Assembly (NCBI GenBank): GCA_934096815.1
Contig: CAKOMY010000001.1
Location: 186,001-250,000, forward strand
Direction: 5' to 3'
DNA length: 64,000 bases
Origin: an uncultured Bacilli bacterium
GTDB taxonomy: Bacteria; Bacillota_I; Bacilli_A; RF39; UBA660
In this document: in pieces, positions 55,813-63,263 of the stretch
Layout of the letters: each line of letters begins with the position of its first letter
Numbering within the stretch: the first letter of the stretch is position 1
Translations under genes and position numbers: made by a program
The notes under the pieces: generated by a model
The model's database searches: none
Seen by the model: the letters and a program-made list of their open reading frames with translations, nothing else
Told to the model about the DNA's origin: nothing

Positions 55813-56067
55813 ATGAATAAATATTTAATTACCGTTATTGTTCCTGTGGTTGATTATACATTTGATGTAGAAATTCCAAACAATAGAAAAGTAGGAACAA
55901 TTAAAAAAATATTATTGTCTGAGTTAAATAGCAAATTTAATGGTGTATATAATAAGGATTTTAATGATATTAGGATAATTGATAGAGAAAGTGGTATTGA
56001 ATACAATAATGATATGTATATTAAAGACTCAAAAATAGTAAATGGATCAAAATTAATTTTGATTTAA
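55813..56067 (+). CDS. YukD/EsaB-like ubiquitin-fold protein
   Basis: The 84-residue protein has the size and pattern of EsaB/YukD, the small ubiquitin-like component of type VIIb systems: VIVPVVDYTFDVEIPNNRKVGTIK, a central helix, and the closing VNGSKLILI. In Staphylococcus EsaB regulates the system and in Bacillus YukD is required for it. It is the best sign, with EssC and the WXG100 genes, that this is a type VIIb locus. It starts after GTGAGG at about 55803 and is followed 19 bases later by a WXG100 gene. Confidence 0.85.
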   Translation: MNKYLITVIVPVVDYTFDVEIPNNRKVGTIKKILLSELNSKFNGVYNKDFNDIRIIDRESGIEYNNDMYIKDSKIVNGSKLILI

Positions 56068-56086
56068 TAAAGAAAGGATGGAAAAT

Positions 56087-56374
56087 ATGAGTGCATTAAA
56101 TATTGATACTGAAGAAGTAAAAAATATTGCTTCTAGAATTGCACAACAAAAAGAAAATTTAGAAGCTGAAATCAAAGGTATTCAAGAAAATAAAGAAAGG
56201 TTAAATACTAGTTGGTCTGGTGAGGCTGCTACCGCTGCACAATCTGCATTAGATGAGATTATAAGTTTATATAATGATTTATTAGCAACTGTAACTAGTA
56301 CACATGAATCACTTGCTAGTGCTGCAAATGCATTTAGTGATACAGATTCTTCAAATGCTAGTATGTTTAACTAA
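56087..56374 (+). CDS. WXG100 protein (EsxA-like)
   Basis: The 95-residue protein is a classic WXG100 helical hairpin: helix 1 (about residues 8-38), the turn TSWSGEAATAAQ with WSG, and helix 2 to about residue 85. It should form dimers and be exported through EssC as the system's signature substrate or shuttle. The ATG at 56087 is chosen because AAAGGATGG lies before it; ATG 56078 is inside that site. The C-terminal end (SSNASMFN) lacks an obvious YxxxD/E, which may then come from a partner. Confidence 0.93.
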   Translation: MSALNIDTEEVKNIASRIAQQKENLEAEIKGIQENKERLNTSWSGEAATAAQSALDEIISLYNDLLATVTSTHESLASAANAFSDTDSSNASMFN

Positions 56375-56394
56375 TTAGAAAGAAGGTTTATATA

Positions 56395-56697
56395 ATGGGA
56401 AAGATTTATATTAATTATGAAGATTCAACTGAAGCAATTAATAATATTAGAGGAAAAATAAATGAAATCCAATCAACATTAGAAAGTATTTCAGCATTAT
56501 ATTCTGAAATAAATAGTGGAGATGTATATAGTGGTTTTTCAGCATCTCAATATGAAAATACTTTTAATACATTAAAAAGAACAGCTTTTGTTAAAGTTCC
56601 TGAATTAACAGATAGAGTTAATAAACTTATGGCAGAAGCAAGAAATCAATATGTTGAAAGTGAAAATAAAGCTGCTGCTGCTGCAAATGGAAATTAA
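56395..56697 (+). CDS. WXG100-like protein with YSG in place of WXG
   Basis: The 100-residue helical protein has the WXG100 size and fold pattern, but the turn reads DVYSGFSASQYE, so tyrosine replaces the usual tryptophan. Near its end QYVESENKAA supplies a YxxxE-type secretion signal, complementing the EsxA-like neighbour that seems to lack one. This suggests a heterodimer of the two. The gene starts 20 bases after the EsxA-like gene behind AAAGAAGG. Two hairpins directly follow its stop. Confidence 0.85.
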   Translation: MGKIYINYEDSTEAINNIRGKINEIQSTLESISALYSEINSGDVYSGFSASQYENTFNTLKRTAFVKVPELTDRVNKLMAEARNQYVESENKAAAAANGN

Positions 56698-56714
56698 AGC
56701 ATGAAATATGCTTT
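56696..56714 (+). promoter_or_regulatory. RNA hairpin after the second Esx gene
   Basis: AAAGCAT (56696-56702) pairs with ATGCTTT (56708-56714) with loop GAAAT. There is no T run, so it may protect the esx transcript end. Confidence 0.6.
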
Positions 56715-56719
56715 GATCA

Positions 56720-56746
56720 AAGAGCTATTTTAAAAATAGCTTTTTG
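56720..56746 (+). terminator. Terminator or attenuator between esx genes
   Basis: AGCTATTT pairs with AAATAGCT around 56723-56741, followed by TTTTT. It lies inside the secretion locus and could lower expression of the genes downstream. Confidence 0.65.
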
Positions 56747-56781
56747 GTGAAAACAATATTTATTTTTAGGAGGAATATAAT

Positions 56782-57069
56782 ATGGCATCTATTAATTATA
56801 ATGTTGATGACTTAAAAACTAATTCAAAAAATTTATTAAACGAATATGGAATTATGAATGATGCTGTTTCGGCACTTAATGATTTAACAAGTAGTTTTAC
56901 TGAACATTGGGCTGGTGATGCACAGACGGCTTATTTAGGCTTTTTTACAGAAAGTATACAATCATTAAGTAGTTATTTAGCAGAATTACAAGTTATTGCT
57001 AATAATTTGAATACAGCAGCAGATTATTATGAAAAACATGAAGAACATTATAGTGCTTCGTTGTGGTAG
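56782..57069 (+). CDS. WXG100 protein (third copy)
   Basis: The 95-residue protein is a helical hairpin with the turn EHWAGDAQTAYLG, a proper WXG. Its C-terminal segment ADYYEKHEEHY contains YxxxE-type signals. It lies 12 bases before the peptidase gene and is therefore probably its dedicated secretion partner, separate from the EsxA-like pair upstream. The start follows AGGAGGAAT. Sequence similarity to the other two WXG100 proteins is limited to the fold pattern. Confidence 0.92.
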   Translation: MASINYNVDDLKTNSKNLLNEYGIMNDAVSALNDLTSSFTEHWAGDAQTAYLGFFTESIQSLSSYLAELQVIANNLNTAADYYEKHEEHYSASLW

Positions 57070-57081
57070 GAGGATAAAAAT

Positions 57082-58503
57082 ATGGCTAGTATAAAAGTAG
57101 ATTATGAAGGAATTGAAAGTGATATTTCAACTTTAACAACGAATGTTAAAGCTATATGTGATTCTTTAGATAAAATCAATGATATTGAAAAAATAGTACC
57201 TAGTTCTTGGCAAAGCCCTGCATCTGAACAATATTCAATAGTTGTTCAAAATGATATTTTAAATCCTATTTCAACATTCCAATCAACTCTTGCAGGTTTA
57301 ATACAAGTCCTTGTTGAAATCTCTGGTAGTTTTGATAATTTAGAATCTATTATTGGAAAGGATTTAACAGATTGGTTTAAAAATTTACAGGAGAATGGAA
57401 AAGTTCTTGACTTAATTAGTTTTGCAGAATTTATTTCTGAGTCTGGTTTAAATTATGATGTAAATTATTTAATTCAAAGTTATAATGATGCCTTTTATGC
57501 TTCTACTCAATATGGATTTAGTAGTGATACTTTAGCTAAAGGTGGATGTGGATTTTTTTCAATGTTAATGGCTTATCAACTTAGAACTGGTCATAATTTA
57601 ACTCAAGAAGAAATTGCCAAGTTAGCAGCTGGTTGTGACACACAGGGTGCTGGACTTACACATGTTGATAGGGCTTATAATACTGGTGAGTTGTTAGGCT
57701 TAGATGTTAGTGTGGAACAAATGAATGTTGATGAAGCATGTGAGGCAGTAAACAATGGTAAATCAATTATTTTTTTGAGACAAGGTGATTCTGGTCATTT
57801 TAGAATGATAACTGAGGTTCAACACACCGAAAATGGTGAACAGTATATTGTTTATGATTCATCAAAAGGTGACTATCAAACATGGACACGTGAAAAATTA
57901 AATCAAGAATTTGCTAATGGAACTGTATTAGAAGTTGGCGATTATTCTTCTTCTAAAGATAAATTACAAGATAGTAGTTGGACGCCTGATGGATATTCTG
58001 AAGGTAGTGGTAGTTCTTCAGATTTACCATATGGAAATGGTGGTCAAAATCCATATGATAATACTACCGATGGTTCTTATCCAAATAATGGTTTACCATC
58101 AACTCCAAGTGAACCATCAGCTCCAAGTGAGCCAACAACTCCAAGTGAGCCATCAACTCCAAGTGAGCCATCAACTCCAAGTGAGCCATCAACTCCAAGT
58201 GAGCCATCAACTCCAAGTGAGCCATCAATTCCAAGTGAGCCATCAACTCCAAGTGAGCCATCAATTCCAAGTGAGCCATCAACTCCAAGTGAGCCATCAA
58301 TTCCAAGTGAGCCATCAACTCCAAGTGAGCCATCAACTCCAAGTGAGCCATCAACTCCAAGTGATGCGGATTTTGTTGATGAATCAGGTAAAACGTCAAT
58401 TAGATTTGAAGATGATGAAAAAAATAGTGTTGATGATACTTATGATAATTTGGATTTAACATTTACAGACAAATCTGGTAAAACAACAATTCATTTTGAA
58501 TAA
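57082..58503 (+). CDS. Putative type VII effector: WXG-like domain, C39-like cysteine peptidase, PSEPST repeats
   Basis: The 473-residue protein has four parts. Residues 1 to about 110 are a WXG100-like targeting domain (SSWQSP around Trp43). Residues about 135-290 look like a C39/papain-like peptidase with Cys156 in GGCGFF, His239 in SGHFRMI and Asp259 in IVYDSSKG. Residues 342-425 are 14 six-residue repeats PSEPST/I. The tail carries two copies of a motif, FVDESGKTSIRFE and FTDKSGKTTIHFE. No membrane or sorting signal is seen. It is likely exported with the adjacent WXG100 protein and may cut peptidoglycan peptides or proteins. No immunity gene is obvious. AGGAGGA precedes the start. Confidence 0.82.
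   Translation: MASIKVDYEGIESDISTLTTNVKAICDSLDKINDIEKIVPSSWQSPASEQYSIVVQNDILNPISTFQSTLAGLIQVLVEISGSFDNLESIIGKDLTDWFKNLQENGKVLDLISFAEFISESGLNYDVNYLIQSYNDAFYASTQYGFSSDTLAKGGCGFFSMLMAYQLRTGHNLTQEEIAKLAAGCDTQGAGLTHVDRAYNTGELLGLDVSVEQMNVDEACEAVNNGKSIIFLRQGDSGHFRMITEVQHTENGEQYIVYDSSKGDYQTWTREKLNQEFANGTVLEVGDYSSSKDKLQDSSWTPDGYSEGSGSSSDLPYGNGGQNPYDNTTDGSYPNNGLPSTPSEPSAPSEPTTPSEPSTPSEPSTPSEPSTPSEPSTPSEPSIPSEPSTPSEPSIPSEPSTPSEPSIPSEPSTPSEPSTPSEPSTPSDADFVDESGKTSIRFEDDEKNSVDDTYDNLDLTFTDKSGKTTIHFE
58105..58356 (+). repeat. 18-bp tandem repeat encoding PSEPST/PSEPSI, 14 units
   Basis: Fourteen units of CCAAGTGAGCCATCAACT, almost identical at DNA level, encode the proline-rich linker. The variants are the first two units and an alternating ATT (Ile) in units 7, 9 and 11. 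Near-identity of synonymous positions shows recent expansion, and copy number is likely to vary between strains. Confidence 0.95.
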
Positions 58504-58509
58504 TTTATT

Positions 58510-58543
58510 AAAAGAGATCAAAAATATGAATGATCTCTTTTTT
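58510..58543 (+). terminator. Rho-independent terminator after the C39-peptidase gene
   Basis: AAAGAGATCA (58511-58520) pairs with TGATCTCTTT (58531-58540), followed by more T. essC therefore has its own promoter, perhaps TATAAT at 58594-58599. Confidence 0.85.
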
Positions 58544-58623
58544 GTGGAAAACAAATTAATTATATTTTTCTTTATTTAAATCAACAATTATTGTATAATC
58601 TTATTAGAGTAGGAGGATGTCTA

Positions 58624-61600
58624 GTGCGTTTAAACATTATAAAAGATAATTATATTAAGACTATCGTATTACCAGATAAAGTAACTGGATCATATTGGAT
58701 AAATTCATTTGATATTAATGGCAATAAACGAAATTTAATTTTGATTGAAGCTGACAATGGAAGATGGAAATTAATTAGTAATAATAATGTTTATTATGTT
58801 CAAAATGGTGTTATGAATCCTTTTGTATATCTTGATATTAATAATTATTATACTGTTAAAAATGATTTTGACAAAAGTAGTTTTGTAATATATTGTTCTA
58901 ATGTGATTGAACGTTATAATTGTTATGAACTTACAAGTTATATAACGAATGGTATAAGCATTGGACGTGCTAAAAATAATTTTATTAAATTTGAAAATTT
59001 AGATGATATAAGTTGCTATTTCAAAAGTATAAATAATAAATTGATTCTTCAAAATAATAATAGTTCTGTGGGAATTTATTTAAATAATTCAAGGGTAAAT
59101 AGTTTATCTGAGGTTAAAATAGGTGATGTAATATTTATTAATGGATTAAGAATGATTGTTAGTTCAAGTGATGTAGGTGTTAATAATGTTGCAATATATG
59201 TAAACAATGTCGATAATGATTTAATATCAGTTGATGGAATGCCGGTTGGTGCAATTGAATCAAAAGCTGGAGAATTTACTCAAGATAATGATGAAGAATT
59301 TTACAATATATATGATGAAAATGATTACTTTTATAAAAAACCAAGAATAGTACCTAAACTTGATACATTAAACATAAAAGTTGATGATCCACCTGCTAAA
59401 CAGGATGGAAAGGAAAGTCCTTTATTATTAACTATTGGTCCAATGATTACTATGTCTATGTCATCTTTAATGATGGGATATAATACTTTAAGTGGAGTTA
59501 CTAATGGAACTACAACAATGGAAAAAGCAACACCATCTTTAATTGTTTGTGGAGCGATGTTTGCAAGTATATTTATATGGCCATTACTTACTAAGTTTTA
59601 TCAAAAAATTGATAATAAAATAAAAGAGAAAAAGAGACAAAAAAAATATAGTAAATATATAGATAGTAAAATAGAAGAAATAAGTAAAGCTAAAAATGAA
59701 CAATCTTCTATGCTTAAAATGCATTATTTTTCAAGTGAACAATCTGCTGATGTTATAATAAACAAAAGTAACTTAATGTGGCAGAGAAGAATTAGTGATG
59801 AAGATTATTTATCTATAACTTTAGGAATTGGTAGTTGTCCAATGAAGATTAATATTAATTATCCAGAAGAACATTTTACAATGGAGGAAGATAATCTTAG
59901 AAGTTTAGTATTAAGACTTGGACAAGAACCTAAAAATTTAGAAGATGTTCCCGTTCCTTATTCATTAAAAGAACATTATATAAGTGGTGTTTTTGGAATG
60001 AATTATTTACATGATTATGTTAAAAGAATGCTAATACAATTACTAGCGTTTCATAGTTATGATGATTTAAAAATAGTTATTTTAACTGATGAAGAACATG
60101 AAAGCGAATGGTCTTTTGTTAAAAGTGCGCCTCATCTATTTAGTGATGACAGAAGTATAAGATTTTTTGCATCATCAGCAGAAGAATATAAAGAAGTATG
60201 TTATTATCTTAAACATGTATTTGATAGTAGAAAAGATAATACTAGTGATAAAACTGAATTTAATCAAGTTTATTTAATAATAACGGATAGTTTTAAAAAG
60301 ATTAGGGATATAGATTTAATTGAAGATATTTTAGGAAATAAACATTATGTTGGATTTAGTATTTTCATAATGGATAAGAAAATGACTAATTTTCCAGACC
60401 AATGTACTTCTTTTATAGATTTAAGTTTGATTTCTAACGATAATAAGATTGGTGAAGTAAAAGATAATCTAGATATAAATAGCGTTATAAGATTTAATGT
60501 TGAACTTAATACAATTATTGATTATGAGAAATGTGTTAAGGTTTTAGCTAATATTCCAATAGATATCAAAAATGATGTTGAAGGAAAACTTCCTAATAAG
60601 ATTGGTTTTTTGGAAATGTATGAAGTTGGTAAAGTTGAACAATTAAATTCAAATGTTAGATGGGAAAGTAATGATCCAGTTATGAGTTTATCTGCTCCGG
60701 TTGGAATAGGAAAAAATGGCGAATTTATCACGATCGACCTTCATGAAAAATATCATGGGCCACATGGGTTAATTGCTGGTATGACTGGCTCTGGTAAATC
60801 TGAATTTATTATTACTTATATCTTATCAATGGCCTTAAATTATAGTCCTTATGAAGTACAATTTATTTTAATTGACTATAAGGGTGGTGGACTTGCTGGT
60901 GCGTTTGAAAATAAGACTACAGGTGTAAAATTGCCACACTTGATTGGTACAATTACTAACTTAGACGCAAATGAGATTAAGAGAAGTTTAGCATCTATTG
61001 AGTCTGAATTAAAGAGAAGACAGGCTTTATTCAATAAGGCAAGAGAAATAAGTGGCGAAAGTACAGTTGATATATATAAGTATCAAAAAATGTATAGACA
61101 AGGTGTTTTAAATGAACCTGTTTCTCACTTGTTTATAATTTGTGATGAGTTTGCAGAACTTAAAAATCAACAACCTGAATTTATGGATCAACTTATTTCA
61201 ACAGCTCGTATTGGACGTTCACTTGGTGTTCACTTAATTTTAGCAACTCAAAAACCAAGTGGTGTAGTAGATCCACAAATTTGGAGTAATACAAGATTTA
61301 GAGTTTGTTTAAGAGTTCAAGATAAATCGGATAGTAATGAGGTTATTAAAAAGCCTGATGCTGCCTTTTTGAAGCAAACTGGTAGATTTTATTTCCAAGT
61401 TGGTTATGATGAAGTCTTTACATTAGGACAGGCTGCTTATGCTGGTGGATCTTATGTTCCATCAGATACAATAAAGAAAGAAATTGATACTTCAGTAGAT
61501 TTTTTAAACAATATTGGATATATTATCAAAAAGGTTGAAACTAAAAAGATTGTAAAGAATTTAGCTAAATCGCAAGGTGAGGAGTTATCAAATATAGTTA

Positions 61601-63255
61601 AATATTTATCTGATTTAGCAGTTAGTCAAAATATAGTTTGTAAACCATTATGGCTTGCTAAGATCCCACCAATTATTTTAGTTGATTACTTAAAGGAAAA
61701 ATATAAATTTATAAAAGAAGATTATGTATTTAATCCGATCATTGGTGAGTATGATGTACCATCAATGCAGGAACAAAGATTACTTACTTTACCTCTTACT
61801 AAAAATGGTAATGCGCTTGTATATGGTTCTGCTGGTAGTGGTAAAGAAAACTTTATTTCAACACTAATATATTCAGCTATGGATTCGTATAAATCAAATG
61901 AAGTTAATTTCTATGTTATTGATTTAGGTTCTGGATCTTTAAATATGTTTAAAAATTCAAATATAGTTGGAGATATATTACAAGGAACAGATACTGATAA
62001 AGTTGAAAATTTATTTAAAATGATTAATGGAACCATTTCTGAAAGAAAAAGATTGTTTTCACAATATGGTGGTTCTTATAAAGAATTTATTAAAAATAGT
62101 AATGTTAAAGTTCCAAATATAGTTGTTATAATTAATAACTTTGAGAATTATGCAGAAACATTTAGTAAGTATGATGATATATTAAATACAATTACACGTG
62201 ATTGTTATAAATATGGAATTTATTTCTTAATAACAGTTAATACACCAAATGGTGTTAAATATAAGTTAAAACAAAATTTTGCTCTTATTTATGCGCTTAA
62301 TCAAAATAATGATGATGACTTTAGCTATATTATTAATGGAGTTAGAAAGAATTACCCAGCTAAGAATTTTGGTAGAGGTTTAATTAAGATTGATAATGTA
62401 TATGAATTTCAAACAGCAGTTGCAACAGATGGAAATATGAGTGATTTCATTAAAGAAAAAATTATTTCGTTTAATACGGAAAATGTTTATAAAGCTAAAG
62501 CTGTTCCTGTTTTACCAGATGAGGTTACTTCAGCTAATATTTTAAAAGATGTTAGACGTAATGATGAACTAGTAGTGGGAATTAGTAAAGATAGTTTGGC
62601 CAATATCAAATATGATTTAGGTAGAAATTTAATTAATGTTATTAGTGGACTTGATTTATCAACTTATGATAGTTTTATAAATTCTTTTGTTAATCAAATA
62701 GTTTACAAACAATATAGAAATTTAGTATTATTAAATGCTGATGAATATAACCTAAATAGTGATGTTAAAAAGTATTATCAATATGTGGATAGAGATTTTG
62801 ATGCTTTTATAGAAAAATTTAATGAATATTTAAAAACATTAGTTGAAAATTATAAGAATTCTAATTTTGATAAGAGTTCTTTAGGAAGTATAAAACCAAT
62901 TTATTTTATGATCACTGGTGTAGATGCTTTCTTAGGCAAACTTAGTATTACTAATAGGAAATTATTAGACGAAATATTTAAAAATGCAAATATTTTGGGA
63001 ATTGTTAATTTCATTTTATTAGATTCAGTAGATAAGATTAAAAAGATTGAAATGGAATCTTGGTATAGAGGTTATGCTAATAAGAATTTTGGTATTTGGC
63101 TTGGAACTGGTATTACTGATCAATTCTCAATTAATGTTGTTCAAAGAACACCTTATATGAGAGGAGAAGTTCCTAATAGTTTCTGTTTTGTTGTTAATCG
63201 TGGAAAAGCAGAATATGTTAAATATGTCGAAAAATTTGATATTAATAGTAAGTAG
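58624..63255 (+). CDS. essC: EssC/YukB-like type VII secretion ATPase
   Basis: EssC is the membrane motor of type VIIb secretion. The 1543-residue protein has N-terminal FHA-like domains (ISIGRAKNNFIKF near 120), two membrane helices at about 266-285 and 306-327, and then FtsK/SpoIIIE-type modules. D1 has an intact Walker A GMTGSGKS (about 719-726) and Walker B IICDEFAEL near 840. D2 has GSAGSGKEN (about 1068-1076), with Glu after the lysine. D3 (around 1340 onward) shows no P-loop. The GTG at 58624 behind TAGGAGGA is the start; a TTG at 58591 lies before that site. Confidence 0.95.
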   Translation: MRLNIIKDNYIKTIVLPDKVTGSYWINSFDINGNKRNLILIEADNGRWKLISNNNVYYVQNGVMNPFVYLDINNYYTVKNDFDKSSFVIYCSNVIERYNCYELTSYITNGISIGRAKNNFIKFENLDDISCYFKSINNKLILQNNNSSVGIYLNNSRVNSLSEVKIGDVIFINGLRMIVSSSDVGVNNVAIYVNNVDNDLISVDGMPVGAIESKAGEFTQDNDEEFYNIYDENDYFYKKPRIVPKLDTLNIKVDDPPAKQDGKESPLLLTIGPMITMSMSSLMMGYNTLSGVTNGTTTMEKATPSLIVCGAMFASIFIWPLLTKFYQKIDNKIKEKKRQKKYSKYIDSKIEEISKAKNEQSSMLKMHYFSSEQSADVIINKSNLMWQRRISDEDYLSITLGIGSCPMKININYPEEHFTMEEDNLRSLVLRLGQEPKNLEDVPVPYSLKEHYISGVFGMNYLHDYVKRMLIQLLAFHSYDDLKIVILTDEEHESEWSFVKSAPHLFSDDRSIRFFASSAEEYKEVCYYLKHVFDSRKDNTSDKTEFNQVYLIITDSFKKIRDIDLIEDILGNKHYVGFSIFIMDKKMTNFPDQCTSFIDLSLISNDNKIGEVKDNLDINSVIRFNVELNTIIDYEKCVKVLANIPIDIKNDVEGKLPNKIGFLEMYEVGKVEQLNSNVRWESNDPVMSLSAPVGIGKNGEFITIDLHEKYHGPHGLIAGMTGSGKSEFIITYILSMALNYSPYEVQFILIDYKGGGLAGAFENKTTGVKLPHLIGTITNLDANEIKRSLASIESELKRRQALFNKAREISGESTVDIYKYQKMYRQGVLNEPVSHLFIICDEFAELKNQQPEFMDQLISTARIGRSLGVHLILATQKPSGVVDPQIWSNTRFRVCLRVQDKSDSNEVIKKPDAAFLKQTGRFYFQVGYDEVFTLGQAAYAGGSYVPSDTIKKEIDTSVDFLNNIGYIIKKVETKKIVKNLAKSQGEELSNIVKYLSDLAVSQNIVCKPLWLAKIPPIILVDYLKEKYKFIKEDYVFNPIIGEYDVPSMQEQRLLTLPLTKNGNALVYGSAGSGKENFISTLIYSAMDSYKSNEVNFYVIDLGSGSLNMFKNSNIVGDILQGTDTDKVENLFKMINGTISERKRLFSQYGGSYKEFIKNSNVKVPNIVVIINNFENYAETFSKYDDILNTITRDCYKYGIYFLITVNTPNGVKYKLKQNFALIYALNQNNDDDFSYIINGVRKNYPAKNFGRGLIKIDNVYEFQTAVATDGNMSDFIKEKIISFNTENVYKAKAVPVLPDEVTSANILKDVRRNDELVVGISKDSLANIKYDLGRNLINVISGLDLSTYDSFINSFVNQIVYKQYRNLVLLNADEYNLNSDVKKYYQYVDRDFDAFIEKFNEYLKTLVENYKNSNFDKSSLGSIKPIYFMITGVDAFLGKLSITNRKLLDEIFKNANILGIVNFILLDSVDKIKKIEMESWYRGYANKNFGIWLGTGITDQFSINVVQRTPYMRGEVPNSFCFVVNRGKAEYVKYVEKFDINSK

Positions 63256-63263
63256 GTGTTTTA

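Noticed and set aside
58064..58399. Minus-strand ORF of repeated HLELMA units
   Set aside because: Antisense shadow of the same repeat, with no promoter or ribosome site.
57935..58459. Long + strand ORF in another frame across the PSEPST repeat
   Set aside because: It exists only because the 18-bp repeat keeps all frames open. It lacks a ribosome site and lies wholly inside the peptidase gene.
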